20,425 nt of DNA from an uncultured Clostridia bacterium. GTDB lineage: Bacteria > Bacillota > Clostridia > Saccharofermentanales > DTU023. The notes under the pieces are model-generated. The model was not told the DNA's origin and did no database searches. It worked only from the letters and a program-made list of their open reading frames with translations. Shown here in pieces: positions 7,441 through 15,772 of the stretch. Position 1 is the stretch's first letter. Every line of letters begins with the position of its first letter. The stretch is taken from contig CAMYEY010000019.1 of assembly GCA_947254895.1 (NCBI GenBank), forward strand, positions 1-20,425, read 5' to 3'. The position numbers were made by a program, and so were the translations under genes.

Positions 7441-9240
7441 ATGCAAGAAAGTCTCTCGTACGTAACCTATCTGCTCCGCTATCCCTTGGCACTTATTTCT
7501 ATCGGGGTAGCCGCAGCCCTACTTTGGCGGTCTTTGACAAGCCTTTTGCAAAGATTTCGCCAGCATGGCCAGCCTGCCCATGGCTTTTTTCTTATGTCTC
7601 AGTCATCCGGTGCCGGGGATATTGTTGAAAGCTTTTCCCTCTATCCTACTACGATTATTGGTAGATCAAGCAGTTCCGATATTCGCTTTAAAGATAAGGC
7701 GATTCTTAAACGACATGCTATTATTTATCTTTACCAGGGAAGGTGGTATATTAGGCCGGCTACAGATGGGGCTCAGCTCAAACTGAATGATAGACAGGTC
7801 AGACAACCTCGGATTATCAAAAACGAGGATATAATCCAACTGGCCGATAAGATTATGGTGTTTGTTGATGAAAGAGACTCCGCAGAAGCTGCAGGCCAGG
7901 ATTTTGCAGGCTCAATTGCTGATTGGCGTTACGAGGATTTCACTGAAGTACCCATCCGGACCGATGGTTATTGGTTTTTCACCAGCCTCTTTTATGTACT
8001 GGGAAATCTTGCGGTTCTTTTTGCATTTCCGGTGGAATTTTACCCCGTTAGGCCTTTTTACATGATCCTGGTGGGCATTTTCTTTTTGTTTAGCCAATTG
8101 GGATACATGGTTTTGCCACGCTGGTTTGAGAATTTTGACCGAGCTACTTACTGTTGCTTTATCTATCTTTGCTCGATAGGTTTTGTGATCCAAGCGCGTT
8201 TTGCTTTTATTGATAGGATTAAACCGAGTGATTGGCAAGAGGTTCAGTTTTTAAATTATGTGCAAAAAGATTTTCTGATACAGGCTGGAGTCACCATTGT
8301 GGGAATCGTCATCCTCCCATTGATTATCCTGCTTGTCCAGAGGACAACTCTGCTGGAGAAAACTTACTACCTATGCCTAGTTGCTACACCCCTTTTTTAC
8401 TTGGCCAGTCTGATCCTTGGCCGGGGAGGGGCGGAATGGGGAGCAAATCTTTGGATCAGCTTACCGGGTGGTTTTTCTCTCCAGCTGACTGAATTTGCAA
8501 AAATTACCTACCTCATAGTGTTAGCTTACTTTTTTAAAATAAGACCCCCGCTAAAAACTCAGGTCCTTTTTGCTGTGTGGGCAGGTTTTAATTTTGTCCT
8601 CATTATGCTATTACCAGACCTGGGGTCCATGATGATACTTTTACCTGTTACCTTGATTGTTTTTGTCATCATGACTTCCGAATACCTTAAAACAGCTCTT
8701 ATTTTATTTGGAGGGTCCGCTATTTTTTTTCTGGCCTACCAAATACTCCCCTACGTTAGAAATCGCCTGGAGGGCTGGCTTACGCTTTGGACTGAAGTTA
8801 ATTCAAATAACGAGCAAATTATTTTTGGTCTGCAAGCAGTTGCCCGGGGTGGGATAGTTGGCCGTGGCTTGGGGGTAGGTAACCCTAGATCAATCCCCTT
8901 GGCTTCATCGGATATGGTTTTTTCTGTCATTGCAGAAGAAATGGGCATCCTTACAGGTCTGGCTATTCTGATTTTTTTCATTGCTGTTTGGCTTAGGTCA
9001 GCCTATTTTGCCTCTAAGGTACGTGATGGCTTTTCTTCAGGCTTGATTTTAGCCATAGCATCCTATTTTTTTATTGAAGCCGCGGTTGTGATCGGGGGTA
9101 CAACCGGTCTGATTCCACTTACCGGAGCTACCTTGCCTATGATTGCTAAAGGAGGTAGTTCTATTATTGCTAAGTGGCTCCTCGTAGGTATGTTGCTAGG
9201 CCTATGTTGCCGTAATGAGGAAGGAGCTTATCACAGGTGA
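7441..9240 (+). CDS. FtsW/RodA (SEDS) family glycan polymerase with N-terminal FHA domain
   Basis: SEDS proteins polymerise lipid II into glycan strands at the membrane with a partner class B PBP. From ATG 7441 the protein has 599 residues, well above the usual 370-430. The extra part is N-terminal: one membrane segment (about 11-37) and an FHA fold (about 49-145) with GRSSSSDI (74-81) and RHA (91-93). The SEDS core follows (about 175-590), with many membrane segments, GGFSLQLTEFAK, LLPDLGSMMILLP and SSDMVFSVIAEEMG; D491 in the last matches the aspartate essential in RodA/FtsW. In the FHA part the phosphothreonine-contacting serine is leucine (L89) and the conserved asparagine is aspartate (D109), so binding may be lost or changed. 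The start is uncertain: TTG 7423 is the alternative and neither has a well-placed ribosome site. The end overlaps the PBP gene by four bases. Confidence 0.92.
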   Translation: MQESLSYVTYLLRYPLALISIGVAAALLWRSLTSLLQRFRQHGQPAHGFFLMSQSSGAGDIVESFSLYPTTIIGRSSSSDIRFKDKAILKRHAIIYLYQGRWYIRPATDGAQLKLNDRQVRQPRIIKNEDIIQLADKIMVFVDERDSAEAAGQDFAGSIADWRYEDFTEVPIRTDGYWFFTSLFYVLGNLAVLFAFPVEFYPVRPFYMILVGIFFLFSQLGYMVLPRWFENFDRATYCCFIYLCSIGFVIQARFAFIDRIKPSDWQEVQFLNYVQKDFLIQAGVTIVGIVILPLIILLVQRTTLLEKTYYLCLVATPLFYLASLILGRGGAEWGANLWISLPGGFSLQLTEFAKITYLIVLAYFFKIRPPLKTQVLFAVWAGFNFVLIMLLPDLGSMMILLPVTLIVFVIMTSEYLKTALILFGGSAIFFLAYQILPYVRNRLEGWLTLWTEVNSNNEQIIFGLQAVARGGIVGRGLGVGNPRSIPLASSDMVFSVIAEEMGILTGLAILIFFIAVWLRSAYFASKVRDGFSSGLILAIASYFFIEAAVVIGGTTGLIPLTGATLPMIAKGGSSIIAKWLLVGMLLGLCCRNEEGAYHR

Positions 9241-10649
9241 AGCAGTTAATTAGAAGTTTAAAAGTTGTTTTTCTGCTTTTTTGTTTGCTTTCAGCAACCC
9301 TGTTAGGGGGTATCATTTGGCAGCAAAATAAGAGCCAGAAGCTCTTGCTCCAGTCAAGCAATGAAAACAAACAAGCCCTCAAGTCCCGTTATGCTGAAGC
9401 TGCAACAGTTTATTCTCGAGATAAGGTTAAGTTAGCCTACAGTGAGGAAGGTGACCGGGTTTATGCAGAAAACCCGGAATTGGCCCGGTCTCTCATTCAG
9501 ACTTTAGGTGACTACACCCATAATATTGGTAATACCATAGAGGGTGCTTATCAAGATAGGCTCATCGCTACCGGGAGGCCGTGGTATAAACAAATTATTC
9601 TGGATTTTATGGGAAAAGGAAAGCAAGGAGATGATATTCTTTTGACTATCCATTCCCAGCTTAATCTGGCTGCTCAATCCTATCTCGAGGGTTTATCCGG
9701 TTCGATTGTTCTCTTGAATTACAAGACAGGAGAGATACTGGTTGCGGTTTCCACACCCAATACCTATCCGACTAATGTTGTCAATTGGGAAAATATCCCT
9801 GATTCTGCACTTTTTAACCGGTGTTTTGCCAGCCAGTATGCACCGGGATCTACTTTCAAAATTATTACTGGTACAGCCTGGACCAGGTCTCCAGATTACG
9901 ATCCCGATTATGTTATGACCTGTAAGGGGCAGGAACCCCTATTGGGTCCGGGCTCAGTTGTGGAAAATAGAAATGAAGAGAGCCATGGGCAACTCAATAT
10001 GCAAACAGCCTTTGCCGTTTCCTGTAACCATTTTTTCGGAGATGTTGGACTTAAGGCAGGTCCTGACCTGCTAAGCGACACGGCAGAAGAATATGGCTTC
10101 AATAAAAGTCTGAATCTAGGTAAGCTTGCTGCGAGGACAGGTAAATATAAGACAGCTGTTAATGACCGCTTCCTTTTGACTTGGCAAGCCATAGGACAGC
10201 CAATCGATAAAAATGAGTTGACGGTATCAACTCTCCACTTAGCCATGATAGCAGGTGCTGTGGCCAATGACGGTACGATGATGACCCCTTACCTGATTGA
10301 AAATTTTATTGATCCCCTGGGGCAAGCATATGAGAAAACTAATCCCAGTGTTTTTAGCCAGGTCTCGCAGAAAGCAGACCTTGAGGCGATTAAAGAAGAC
10401 CTTATCTATACGGTAAACCAAGGAAGGTCAGCTGGTTCTTATATAGCTGGCTACCAGGTTGGCGGCAAAACGGGGACAGCGGAATCAGTTAATGATAATG
10501 GGGAAGTTCAATCAAACTCTCTGTATGCAGGATTTGTTGCTGATCCGGACCATCCCTATGCCATAGGTATAGTTATTGAAAACGGCATATATGATCTTGC
10601 AGGAATAGCAGGTGGAATGCTTACCCAAAGCATCAATTTACAACCTTAA
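9237..10649 (+). CDS. Class B penicillin-binding protein (PbpA-like transpeptidase)
   Basis: A 470-residue monofunctional transpeptidase that would cross-link glycan made by the SEDS protein encoded just upstream. It has one N-terminal membrane anchor (about 9-28), a short dimerisation-type region (about 50-130), and a transpeptidase domain with all three active-site motifs: STFK (205-208, nucleophile S205), SCN (262-264) and KTGT (411-414). No PASTA repeats are present, and the N-terminal region is shorter than in elongation or division PBPs such as PBP2 or PBP3. It most resembles the PbpA type that sits beside a RodA/FtsW gene in Actinobacteria and Clostridia. The start is GTG within GTGA, overlapping the upstream stop, with AAGGAG about ten bases before it. 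This is a sign of translational coupling and a one-to-one partnership. Confidence 0.94.
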   Translation: MKQLIRSLKVVFLLFCLLSATLLGGIIWQQNKSQKLLLQSSNENKQALKSRYAEAATVYSRDKVKLAYSEEGDRVYAENPELARSLIQTLGDYTHNIGNTIEGAYQDRLIATGRPWYKQIILDFMGKGKQGDDILLTIHSQLNLAAQSYLEGLSGSIVLLNYKTGEILVAVSTPNTYPTNVVNWENIPDSALFNRCFASQYAPGSTFKIITGTAWTRSPDYDPDYVMTCKGQEPLLGPGSVVENRNEESHGQLNMQTAFAVSCNHFFGDVGLKAGPDLLSDTAEEYGFNKSLNLGKLAARTGKYKTAVNDRFLLTWQAIGQPIDKNELTVSTLHLAMIAGAVANDGTMMTPYLIENFIDPLGQAYEKTNPSVFSQVSQKADLEAIKEDLIYTVNQGRSAGSYIAGYQVGGKTGTAESVNDNGEVQSNSLYAGFVADPDHPYAIGIVIENGIYDLAGIAGGMLTQSINLQP

Positions 10650-10685
10650 ATTAATGATCTTAGCAGGACTAAATAAGGAGACAGA

Positions 10686-10874
10686 ATGTCAAACAAACAG
10701 AAGCAAAAACAAAGGATAAATAATAAGGATCAGGTTACAAGGCGCCAAAGAGTTGATCGGACCGAATTGGGTTATGGGAGTAAGGTGGCTATCATGTCTA
10801 TAGCGGCCATCTTGGGAATCTTGACCGTCATAATCATAGTTTTATTAATTTACTTTAGGGGCATACTCTTTTAG
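10686..10874 (+). CDS. Small single-pass membrane protein, unknown function
   Basis: A 62-residue protein. The first half is very hydrophilic and basic (KQKQKQRINNKDQ, RRQRVDR). Residues about 34-57 form one hydrophobic helix (IMSIAAILGILTVIIIVLLIYF), followed by a short RGILF end. With positive charges on the N-terminal side, the N-terminus should face the cytoplasm. The ribosome site AAGGAG lies five bases before the ATG, and the gene sits 36 bases after the PBP stop and about 50 before polA, so it is a real operon member rather than a chance frame. I do not recognise the family. The context suggests an accessory part of the SEDS-PBP machine, which is inference. Confidence 0.8.
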   Translation: MSNKQKQKQRINNKDQVTRRQRVDRTELGYGSKVAIMSIAAILGILTVIIIVLLIYFRGILF

Positions 10875-10924
10875 AAGACACTTTAGGTCTAGAGAAGCCA
10901 GAAAGAAAGCTAGGAGGAGTAGAT

Positions 10925-13546
10925 TTGCAGTCAGATTTTTTTGCTAAAAAGGGCCGGAAGCATCTTATGCTAGTTGATGGTAATAGTTTAATCAATAGGG
11001 CTTTTTACGCCGGTTCAGCTAGAGCCATGTTGACCACGCCAAGTGGGCAGGTTAGCGGGGCGGTATATACTTTTCTCAACATGTTGCTTAGCTATCAGGA
11101 GATGATTCAGCCGGATAACATAGTCGTTGCATTTGACGTTAAGGCTAAAACTTTTCGCCATGACCTTTATGCTAGTTATAAGGGAACGCGAAAACCCATG
11201 CCGGATGACTTGAGAAGTCAGATACCCCTAGCTAAGGAGATGTTGGATGCCTTAAATATTTGCCGCTATGAGGAGGCCGGTTTTGAGGCTGATGATATTA
11301 TCGGAAGTTTGGCCAAGCAAGCTTCGGAGGATGGCTTTTCTGTCTATATAGTGACGGGCGATAAGGACAGTCTCCAGTTGATCAGAGACCAGGTTTTTGT
11401 TGTCCTTCCGGTGACTAGTAAGGGGACGACAAACGACTTGCTGATGGACCGTAAGGCCTTTTTCGAAGAGTATGGTTTTGAGCCTGAACAATTTATCGAT
11501 TATAAGGCCATAATGGGAGATAGTTCAGATAACATCCCTGGTATTAAGGGGATCGGGAAGGTGGGAGCCGGCAACCTTATCGCAGACCACCATTCTTTAG
11601 CAGAGATTTACCAAACGCTGGCTGAGGATCCGGACAAGATCGATAAAAAATACCGCCAAAAATTGCTGGATGACCAGGAGACGGCAAAACTTTCATATGA
11701 CTTAGCCAAAATCAACCGGGATATGGACCTCAGTTCTCCCTTAGCTTCGAGCAAAGTTGGTCCGTTTAACCGGGAGAAATTAACACAGTTTTTTAATAAT
11801 ATGGGCTTCCAGTCAATGCTTGCACGCTTTGGTTTAACCGGTCCCGGTAAACTATTGGATCCTGATAAGCTTAATGCCATTAAAGATCAGAAAAGCCTAA
11901 GGGATTTCTTACAGGCAGCGGGTAAGGATGAACTTGTTTGGCATTTAGCCGATACCGGACAGAGTTACCTCTATAGCCAAGAGGCAGGCTTTCTTCTTTT
12001 GGAAAAAATTGAACTTGAACTCTCTTGGGACCTTCTTGCCCAACTCGATAATACGATCATTGTTTGGGATTATAAAACTTGGCTAAAAAACATGGACTTT
12101 CGTTGCTTGAAACAAGAGGTTTTTGATGTTCAGATTGCAGCCTACCTGTTAAACCAAGGCAAGGCAGAAGATTTTTCCTCTGTTTTTCAGGCCGTCTACC
12201 AGGAAAACTTTCCTGTTCTACCAAAGTCCCCCACTGAAAGTGAGATCCAGTTATACTATCGTCAGATGACCTATGCATTAGCTTCTATTTATGACAAGGA
12301 TAAGGTCTTGCTTTCAGAGCAAAATATGGATTATTTAGCTTATACCATTGAAATGCCTTTAACGTCTGTTTTGGCCCAAATGGAAAAAACAGGTGTAAAG
12401 GTCGACCAGAAAAAGCTCAGTCAACTTGGTGATTTGATGAACGAAGAGATGGCTGAACTTGAAAAGCAAATTTTCACATACGCTAATTCTGAGTTCAATT
12501 TAAATTCAAGCCAGCAATTAAGTGAGGTGCTCTTTAATCAATTGAGACTACCCCCAGGTAAAAAGTTAGCCTCAGGCTACTATTCCACTGCGGCCGGTGA
12601 ACTGGAAAGGCTCAGGGATAAGCATCCCATCATTGACCTTATTTTGGATTATCGAGAAGTGAGCAAACTCAATTCAACCTTTGTCGATGGACTCAGTAAG
12701 TCCGTCGACCGGGTAGATGGACGGATTCATACAACCTATCACCAGTGTCTGACTTCAACTGGACGTTTATCTAGTTCTGATCCCAATTTACAAAATATTC
12801 CGGTTAGGTCTGCCAGGTCTAAAGCCATTAGAGAAGTTTTTGTAGCAGATGAGGGGTGTTTGCTTGTTGGTGCCGACTATTCACAAATTGAGCTAAGACT
12901 CCTGGCCCACTTATCTGAAGACCCTAATTTGATCGCAGCCTTTAGAGATAACCTTGATATCCATACAACAACGGCCATGAAAATTTTTGGTAAAACAAAA
13001 GAGGAGATTACAGGAGCAGAACGTGCCTTAGCTAAGACTGTTAATTTTTCTATCATCTATGGGGTATCCGCTTTTGGCTTAGCCCAGGATCTAAAAAGTA
13101 GTATAAAAGAAGCTAAAAGTTATATTAAGACCTACTACGACCACTATTATCAGGTTAAGCCCTACTTGGATTCCTTAATTGAAAAGGCCAAGTCCGATGG
13201 CTACGTAGAAACTCTTTACGGCCGGCGCCGCTATATCCCTGAACTCAAGTCTAGCCAGTTTCAAACCAGGAGTTTTGGTGAAAGAGCAGCGATGAATGCC
13301 CCTCTCCAGGGGACTGCTGCTGACCTGATTAAGTTGGCGATGAACAAGGTTGCTAAGAGCCTTAAAGGTGCCGGTTGCCGTGCGAGACTAATCCTCCAGG
13401 TTCACGATGAATTGATTCTCGAGGTGCCGGAAGGTGAGTTAACAGAGGTTACGAAGATCCTAAGAGAGGGCATGGAAAATGTAGCAGAACTGAGAGTTCC
13501 TCTCCTAGTGGATGTGGAAACAGGTAAGTCATGGTCAGATATATAG
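10925..13546 (+). CDS. polA: DNA polymerase I
   Basis: DNA polymerase I fills repair gaps and replaces Okazaki primers. The protein has 873 residues. An N-terminal 5'-3' exonuclease/flap domain begins with LMLVDGNSLINRAFY (14-28) and includes VTGDKDSLQL and the helix-hairpin-helix GIKGIGKVGAGNL. The middle 3'-5' exonuclease domain is degenerate: I find no FDTET-type motif, only remnants such as FDVQIAAYLLN, as in Bacillus-type enzymes. The polymerase domain is intact: motif A VGADYSQIELR (D651), motif B with K704 and F708, and motif C VHDE (D828). S709 follows F708 where most relatives have glycine; I recall the same NFS form from Thermotoga. The TTG start is supported by GGAGG (10913-10917) seven bases upstream. 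The gene ends the SEDS-PBP operon. Confidence 0.97.
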   Translation: MQSDFFAKKGRKHLMLVDGNSLINRAFYAGSARAMLTTPSGQVSGAVYTFLNMLLSYQEMIQPDNIVVAFDVKAKTFRHDLYASYKGTRKPMPDDLRSQIPLAKEMLDALNICRYEEAGFEADDIIGSLAKQASEDGFSVYIVTGDKDSLQLIRDQVFVVLPVTSKGTTNDLLMDRKAFFEEYGFEPEQFIDYKAIMGDSSDNIPGIKGIGKVGAGNLIADHHSLAEIYQTLAEDPDKIDKKYRQKLLDDQETAKLSYDLAKINRDMDLSSPLASSKVGPFNREKLTQFFNNMGFQSMLARFGLTGPGKLLDPDKLNAIKDQKSLRDFLQAAGKDELVWHLADTGQSYLYSQEAGFLLLEKIELELSWDLLAQLDNTIIVWDYKTWLKNMDFRCLKQEVFDVQIAAYLLNQGKAEDFSSVFQAVYQENFPVLPKSPTESEIQLYYRQMTYALASIYDKDKVLLSEQNMDYLAYTIEMPLTSVLAQMEKTGVKVDQKKLSQLGDLMNEEMAELEKQIFTYANSEFNLNSSQQLSEVLFNQLRLPPGKKLASGYYSTAAGELERLRDKHPIIDLILDYREVSKLNSTFVDGLSKSVDRVDGRIHTTYHQCLTSTGRLSSSDPNLQNIPVRSARSKAIREVFVADEGCLLVGADYSQIELRLLAHLSEDPNLIAAFRDNLDIHTTTAMKIFGKTKEEITGAERALAKTVNFSIIYGVSAFGLAQDLKSSIKEAKSYIKTYYDHYYQVKPYLDSLIEKAKSDGYVETLYGRRRYIPELKSSQFQTRSFGERAAMNAPLQGTAADLIKLAMNKVAKSLKGAGCRARLILQVHDELILEVPEGELTEVTKILREGMENVAELRVPLLVDVETGKSWSDI

Positions 13547-13558
13547 GATCTGACCATG
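13530..13558. terminator. Hairpin between convergent polA and coaE, enclosing the polA stop codon
   Basis: CATGGTCAGAT (13530-13540) pairs perfectly with ATCTGACCATG (13548-13558), an 11-bp stem with a 7-base loop. The polA stop codon TAG (13544-13546) is in the loop. On the plus strand a weak T-rich stretch (CTTTTT, ending about 13571) follows after some distance; on the minus strand no T-run is evident. It probably serves as a bidirectional or processing-type 3' end for the two converging transcripts. Confidence 0.6.
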
Positions 13559-13560
13559 TA

Positions 13561-14178
13561 CTAAATCTTTTTGAAGTTTAGGCCGCGTGATGTTAGTTCT
13601 TTATCTAATAACCGATTGAGGTCATTCCTTAACTGGTCAAAATCACCGTTGTTGTCAATATCAAGGTCAGCTAATTCACTGTAGCCTTCCGGTGGCATTT
13701 GGATGGCCATTCTTCGTTCGGCGTCAGCCTGGCTGAGCCCCCTATCGACGAGGCGTTTTAGGCGGAGCGAGGGGTCTGCCGTGACATTGATAACAAGGTC
13801 ACAACGGTCCAGAAACCCTTCTTTGACAGGTATGGGAACATCTAGGACCACTGCTTTTTCTCCACTTGCCTCTAGCTGTTCAAGATAGGCGGACATTTGG
13901 TCCAAGGTGTGTTTATGAACTATTAGGCTGAGCCGGTCGAGGGCCTTTTTGTTGTGAAAAACGAGGTCCGCAGTCATTTTACGGTCAAGTGATCCATCCT
14001 CTTTAATATAACTTGGACCAAATGTATCCCTGATCTCAGCTATGGCAGAGCCTTGGCTTTGAGTAACATTGTGGGATATTTCGTCAGCATCCAGTACGGC
14101 TAGGCCAGCTTCACGGAGGAGACTGGCTACGGTGCTTTTTCCGCTACCGATTCCCCCGGTGATTCCAATTACAAACAT
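13561..14178 (-). CDS. coaE: Dephospho-CoA kinase
   Basis: CoaE phosphorylates the 3'-hydroxyl of the ribose of dephospho-CoA, the last step of coenzyme A synthesis. The protein has 205 residues, normal for the family. It starts with the P-loop GITGGIGSGKST (5-16). It then shows the substrate-site stretch VLDADEISHNV (33-43), a DVPIPVKEGF segment corresponding to the family's DVPLLFE motif, and the lid region RLKRLVDRGLSQADAERRMAIQ with its arginines. A good ribosome site (AAGGAG, complement of about 14185-14190) precedes the ATG. It follows ychF by 25 bases on the same strand, so they form a pair. In many Firmicutes coaE runs in the same direction after polA; here it faces polA, a local rearrangement. 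Confidence 0.95.
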   Translation of the reverse strand: MFVIGITGGIGSGKSTVASLLREAGLAVLDADEISHNVTQSQGSAIAEIRDTFGPSYIKEDGSLDRKMTADLVFHNKKALDRLSLIVHKHTLDQMSAYLEQLEASGEKAVVLDVPIPVKEGFLDRCDLVINVTADPSLRLKRLVDRGLSQADAERRMAIQMPPEGYSELADLDIDNNGDFDQLRNDLNRLLDKELTSRGLNFKKI

Positions 14179-14203
14179 TAAAACTCCTTATCCTTTATGC
14201 CCT

Positions 14204-15292
14204 TTAAACATTAAAGCGGAAAAGGGTAATGTCTCCGTCTTGCATGACATACTCCTTTCCCTCGGACTTGACCTCACCCTTTTCTTTGGCCTTGGCCATG
14301 GACTTATATTTCATGAAGTTATCAAAGTTTATAACTTCAGCCCGTATAAAACCACGTTCAAAGTCAGAATGAATTTTACCGGCAGCTTGTGGAGCCTTAC
14401 AGCCTTTTTTGATAGTCCAGGCTCGGATTTCGTCCTCGCCTACGGTAAGGAAAGAGATGAGCCCTAGAAGGTCATAGCTTTCGGCAATAACTGCCTCAAG
14501 GCCGGATCTCTTGAGACCCAATGACTCCATGAACTCCTTCGCTTCATCTGCTTCTAGGCTCTGTAATTCTTCTTCAATCTTAGCACTGATTGGAACAACT
14601 TTTGCCCCTTCTTTTGCGGCATATTCTGCCAGTTCTTTAGCCTGTTTAGACTGACCGAGGATATCGTCCTCGCTGATGTTAGCAACGTAGAGCACGGGTT
14701 TAGAAGACAAGAGAAAGAGTTCTCTAGTAAAGGGCATCTCGGCTTCTGTCAAGGGATAAGTCCTGGCTGGCTTTTCTGCTTCCAAGTGGGCTAGGAGCTT
14801 TTCTAGGAAAAGCTTTTCTTGGACCAGGTCTTTGTTGTTTGATTTTGCCATCTTGGCTACTTTTTCCAGGCGACGTTCTACGTATTCAATATCAGATAAG
14901 ATCAGTTCAAGTTGGATTACCTGAGCGTCGTGGAGGGCATCAGATTGGCCATCTACATGGATCACATTTTCGTCATCAAAGCAGCGAACGACATGCAAAA
15001 TGGCATCCGTCTCTCTGATATTGGCCAAAAATTTATTACCCAACCCTTCGCCACGGCTGGCTCCTGCAACCAGACCGGCTATATCGAGAAATTCTATAGT
15101 GGCCGGGGTAACCTTTTTGGCGTGGTAGATTTCGTCTAGGGCCTGGAGACGGCTATCAGGTACATTGACCACTCCTATGTTAGGATCAATGGTACAGAAG
15201 GCATAATTTGCAACCTCGGCTCCTGCCTGAGTTAAAGCGTTAAATAAAGTGCTCTTACCCACATTGGGCAAGCCAACAATTCCTAGTTTCAT
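14204..15292 (-). CDS. ychF: Redox-regulated ATPase/GTPase YchF (Obg-like, OLA1 family)
   Basis: YchF belongs to the Obg family of P-loop NTPases but prefers ATP. It binds ribosomes and is linked to stress responses; its exact role is unsettled. From ATG 15292 the protein has 362 residues, the usual length. Motifs: GLPNVGKST (7-15), NIGVVNVPDSRL, DIAGLVAGASRGEGLGNKFL, and ANISED in place of the GTPase NKxD motif, the hallmark of the ATP-preferring branch. The C-terminus is a TGS domain ending DGDITLFRFNV. ATG 15292 is chosen over an upstream TTG/ATG because AAGGAG lies five bases before it and the family begins MKLGIVGLPNVGK. It is divergent from the DUF4298 gene and leads the ychF-coaE pair. 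Confidence 0.97.
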   Translation of the reverse strand: MKLGIVGLPNVGKSTLFNALTQAGAEVANYAFCTIDPNIGVVNVPDSRLQALDEIYHAKKVTPATIEFLDIAGLVAGASRGEGLGNKFLANIRETDAILHVVRCFDDENVIHVDGQSDALHDAQVIQLELILSDIEYVERRLEKVAKMAKSNNKDLVQEKLFLEKLLAHLEAEKPARTYPLTEAEMPFTRELFLLSSKPVLYVANISEDDILGQSKQAKELAEYAAKEGAKVVPISAKIEEELQSLEADEAKEFMESLGLKRSGLEAVIAESYDLLGLISFLTVGEDEIRAWTIKKGCKAPQAAGKIHSDFERGFIRAEVINFDNFMKYKSMAKAKEKGEVKSEGKEYVMQDGDITLFRFNV

Positions 15293-15321
15293 GTTTGCTC
15301 CTTGTTTTTTATACTCCCTAT

Positions 15322-15349
15322 ATAGTAGCAAAATTTGGGGGAGATTAAA
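15322..15349 (-). promoter_or_regulatory. Weak candidate promoter of ychF-coaE
   Basis: On the minus strand, TTTAAT (15349-15344), a 16-base spacer and TACTAT (15327-15322) give three and four of six matches to the -35 and -10 consensus, about 30 bases before the ychF start. It lies in the AT-rich divergent gap, where a promoter is expected. The boxes themselves are not strong. Confidence 0.3.
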
Positions 15350-15394
15350 GTTAATTCACAAATATTTTTAGAAAAAGGATCAGTTTCCTTCTGC

Positions 15395-15423
15395 TTGCTT
15401 TTTTACTAAAGATAGCTTATTTT
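15395..15423 (+). promoter_or_regulatory. Weak candidate promoter of the DUF4298 gene
   Basis: TTGCTT (15395-15400), a 17-base spacer, and TATTTT (15418-15423) form a plausible sigma-A promoter pointing right, divergent from the ychF promoter. Transcription would start near 15430, leaving about 37 bases before the preferred ATG. Confidence 0.35.
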
Positions 15424-15466
15424 GCAGTCAAGGCCTATGGCTATATTTGACAAGAGGAGGAGTAGG

Positions 15467-15772
15467 ATGGATCGGATAGAAAATATTAAAAAGATGGAAG
15501 AGATCTTGAACAAGCACCAAGACATACTGAATAGATTTCAAAAGAGTCTTGCAGAATTGGCTGAAAGTCAGGCCGCTTACCAGGAGTTGACACGTTATTA
15601 CTATAGTCCACAGTATAGCAAAGATTACGATGCTTCTAATAAGGGAGAACTACCGGAAGATTTAGCATGTGGTGTTTTATCTGAGGACGCAGTTTTTGAC
15701 CTGTTTGGCGAAAATTACCAGACAGCCATAGACATGCTGGACTTAGCCACCAGTATTATCAAGCAACACTAG
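15467..15772 (+). CDS. DUF4298 domain protein, unknown function
   Basis: A 101-residue soluble, mostly helical protein. It matches my recollection of the DUF4298 family, small proteins of Firmicutes with no established function: it begins MDRIENIKKMEEILN, has a central YYYSPQYSKDYDASNKGELP stretch, then DLACGVLSEDAVFDLFGE and a closing helix. I chose ATG 15467 because AGGAGG (15455-15460) lies six bases upstream. A longer frame from TTG 15422 would add 15 residues across that ribosome site and is not supported. It is divergent from ychF and 129 bases before the ComM-like gene, so it may be its own transcript. Confidence 0.82.
   Translation: MDRIENIKKMEEILNKHQDILNRFQKSLAELAESQAAYQELTRYYYSPQYSKDYDASNKGELPEDLACGVLSEDAVFDLFGENYQTAIDMLDLATSIIKQH

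Noticed and set aside
14069..14467. A 132-codon plus-strand frame across the coaE-ychF junction
   Set aside because: It overlaps two certain minus-strand genes, has no ribosome site and encodes no recognisable protein.
15422..15466. A TTG start extending the DUF4298 protein by 15 residues
   Set aside because: The extension crosses the strong AGGAGG site of ATG 15467, and TTG 15422 lies in the candidate -10 box.
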